A stretch of DNA of 64,000 bases from Streptomyces sp. NBC_00250 (GTDB lineage Bacteria > Actinomycetota > Actinomycetes > Streptomycetales > Streptomycetaceae). Below are positions 63,512-64,000 of this stretch, in pieces (the stretch's first letter is position 1; each line of letters begins with the position of its first letter). The notes below the pieces were generated by a model that had not been told where the DNA came from, did not search any database, and saw only the letters and a program-made list of their open reading frames with translations. The DNA is taken from positions 3,783,501-3,847,500 of the forward strand of contig NZ_CP108088.1 of assembly GCF_036192275.1 (NCBI RefSeq), written 5' to 3'. Position numbers and translations under genes: made by a program.

Positions 63512-63562
63512 GTCGGACGCCCAACCCTCCTAGCCTAAGCCATGGAGGGCTGGGCATCCGAC
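63512..63562 (-). other. Long RNA hairpin between rpsN and rpsH
   Basis: 19-base arms (63512-63530 and 63544-63562) with a 13-base loop. The two mismatches become G-U pairs only in minus-strand RNA, so the structure forms in the spc operon transcript. Possible attenuator, processing site or S8-type control site. Confidence 0.65.
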
Positions 63563-63606
63563 AACCCAGTGCTTACCGAGAGACTCCGGTCATCCCAACT
63601 AAGGGA

Positions 63607-63792
63607 TTACCAGGAGCTCTTGGTCACGCCCGGCAGCTCGCCACGGTGAGCCATCTCACGAAGGCACACGCGGCACAGGCCGAACTTGCGGTACACGGAG
63701 TGGGGACGACCACAGCGCTGGCAGCGCGTGTAGCCACGCACGCCGAACTTGGGCTTGCGAGCAGCCTTCGCGATGAGAGCCTTCTTCGCCAT
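63607..63792 (-). CDS. rpsN: 30S ribosomal protein S14 type Z (zinc-binding)
   Basis: 61 residues. The short zinc-binding form: [20 protein letters not shown] supplies four cysteines. Streptomyces also have a zinc-free S14 elsewhere, used when zinc is low. ATG at 63792, five bases after the rplE stop. Confidence 0.98.
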   Translation of the reverse strand: MAKKALIAKAARKPKFGVRGYTRCQRCGRPHSVYRKFGLCRVCLREMAHRGELPGVTKSSW

Positions 63793-63797
63793 CTCGC

Positions 63798-64000
63798 TTA
63801 CGCCTCCTTGAAGGGGAAGCCGAGGTGACGCAGAAGGGCACGGCCCTCGTCGTCGTTGGTCGCCGTGGTCACCACGGTGATGTCCATACCCCGGACACGG
63901 TCGATCTTGTCCTGGTCGATCTCGTGGAACATGACCTGCTCCGTGAGACCGAAGGTGTAGTTGCCACGCCCGTCGAACTGCTTGGGGGACAGACCACGGA
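63798..64000 (-). CDS. rplE: 50S ribosomal protein L5, N-terminus cut by window edge
   Basis: The last 66 residues are present: [40 protein letters not shown] and [13 protein letters not shown]5 binds 5S rRNA and contacts P-site tRNA. The stop TAA is at 63798-63800. The N-terminal two-thirds and the start lie outside the window. Confidence 0.97.
   Translation of the reverse strand, partial: RGLSPKQFDGRGNYTFGLTEQVMFHEIDQDKIDRVRGMDITVVTTATNDDEGRALLRHLGFPFKEA

Overview
This window is a chromosomal segment of a Streptomyces. The evidence is the very high G+C content with strong third-position G/C bias, frequent GTG starts, and promoters of the TTGACN-N17/18-TANNNT type. It also carries the developmental regulators BldM and WhiD, a GroEL1 with a histidine-rich tail, and the gene order glpD - guaB3 - guaB - sigma factor - bldM - whiD ... 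groEL/groES ... tsaD/rimI/tsaB - alr - nnr - acpS - glmS - coaA - glmM - rpsI/rplM - truA - rplQ/rpoA/rpsK/rpsM/rpmJ/infA - map/adk/secY - spc ribosomal proteins. From memory this is the core order of the S. coelicolor chromosome around SCO4774 down to about SCO4715. I saw no rRNA, tRNA, CRISPR array, insertion sequence or prophage.

Layout. 1-8,850: metabolism and development (glpD cut by the left edge, a nucleotide-sugar-dehydrogenase homologue that has lost catalytic residues, guaB3, guaB, a sigma factor probably ShbA, bldM, whiD). 8,850-22,925: an accessory stretch with LysR, MOSC and SDR genes. It includes a sugar-utilisation cluster (DUF2264 protein, DeoR/LacI-type regulator with a palindromic operator, ABC binding protein and two permeases without an ATPase, hydroxyacid dehydrogenase), a 1,154-residue STAND-type ATPase with helical repeats, and a SnoaL-like protein. 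22,997-25,240: the groES-groEL1 chaperonin operon with two CIRCE operators over a clear promoter. 25,279-31,240: two paralogous polysaccharide deacetylase lipoproteins flanking a methyltransferase, a membrane protein and an ECF42 sigma factor with its DGPF partner. 31,241-38,613: t6A tRNA modification (tsaB, tsaD, tsaE), rimI, alr, a hydrolase, an L,D-transpeptidase and a small gene under a predicted iron box. 38,849-42,443: nnr, then a predicted iron-controlled pair of exported proteins, the second ending in an LAATG class-E-sortase-like signal. 42,552-49,175: acpS, glmS, a lipoprotein, coaA, a DUF389 protein and glmM (GlmS and GlmM serve UDP-GlcNAc synthesis). 49,312-64,000: rpsI-rplM, an ABC-F ATPase, truA, then the alpha-operon and spc-operon genes read on the minus strand, with rplE cut by the right edge.

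Most of the window is conserved core sequence. The parts that most reward a second look are the iron-box-controlled surface pair (40,344-42,443), the separate iron-box small gene (34,515-34,736), the STAND ATPase (18,710-22,174), the apparently catalytically dead nucleotide-sugar dehydrogenase (1,608-2,849), and the sugar cluster with its operators (11,355-18,733). Intergenic hairpins in the ribosomal region are fully paired only in minus-strand RNA, through G-U wobbles, which indicates that they act in the transcripts of those operons.
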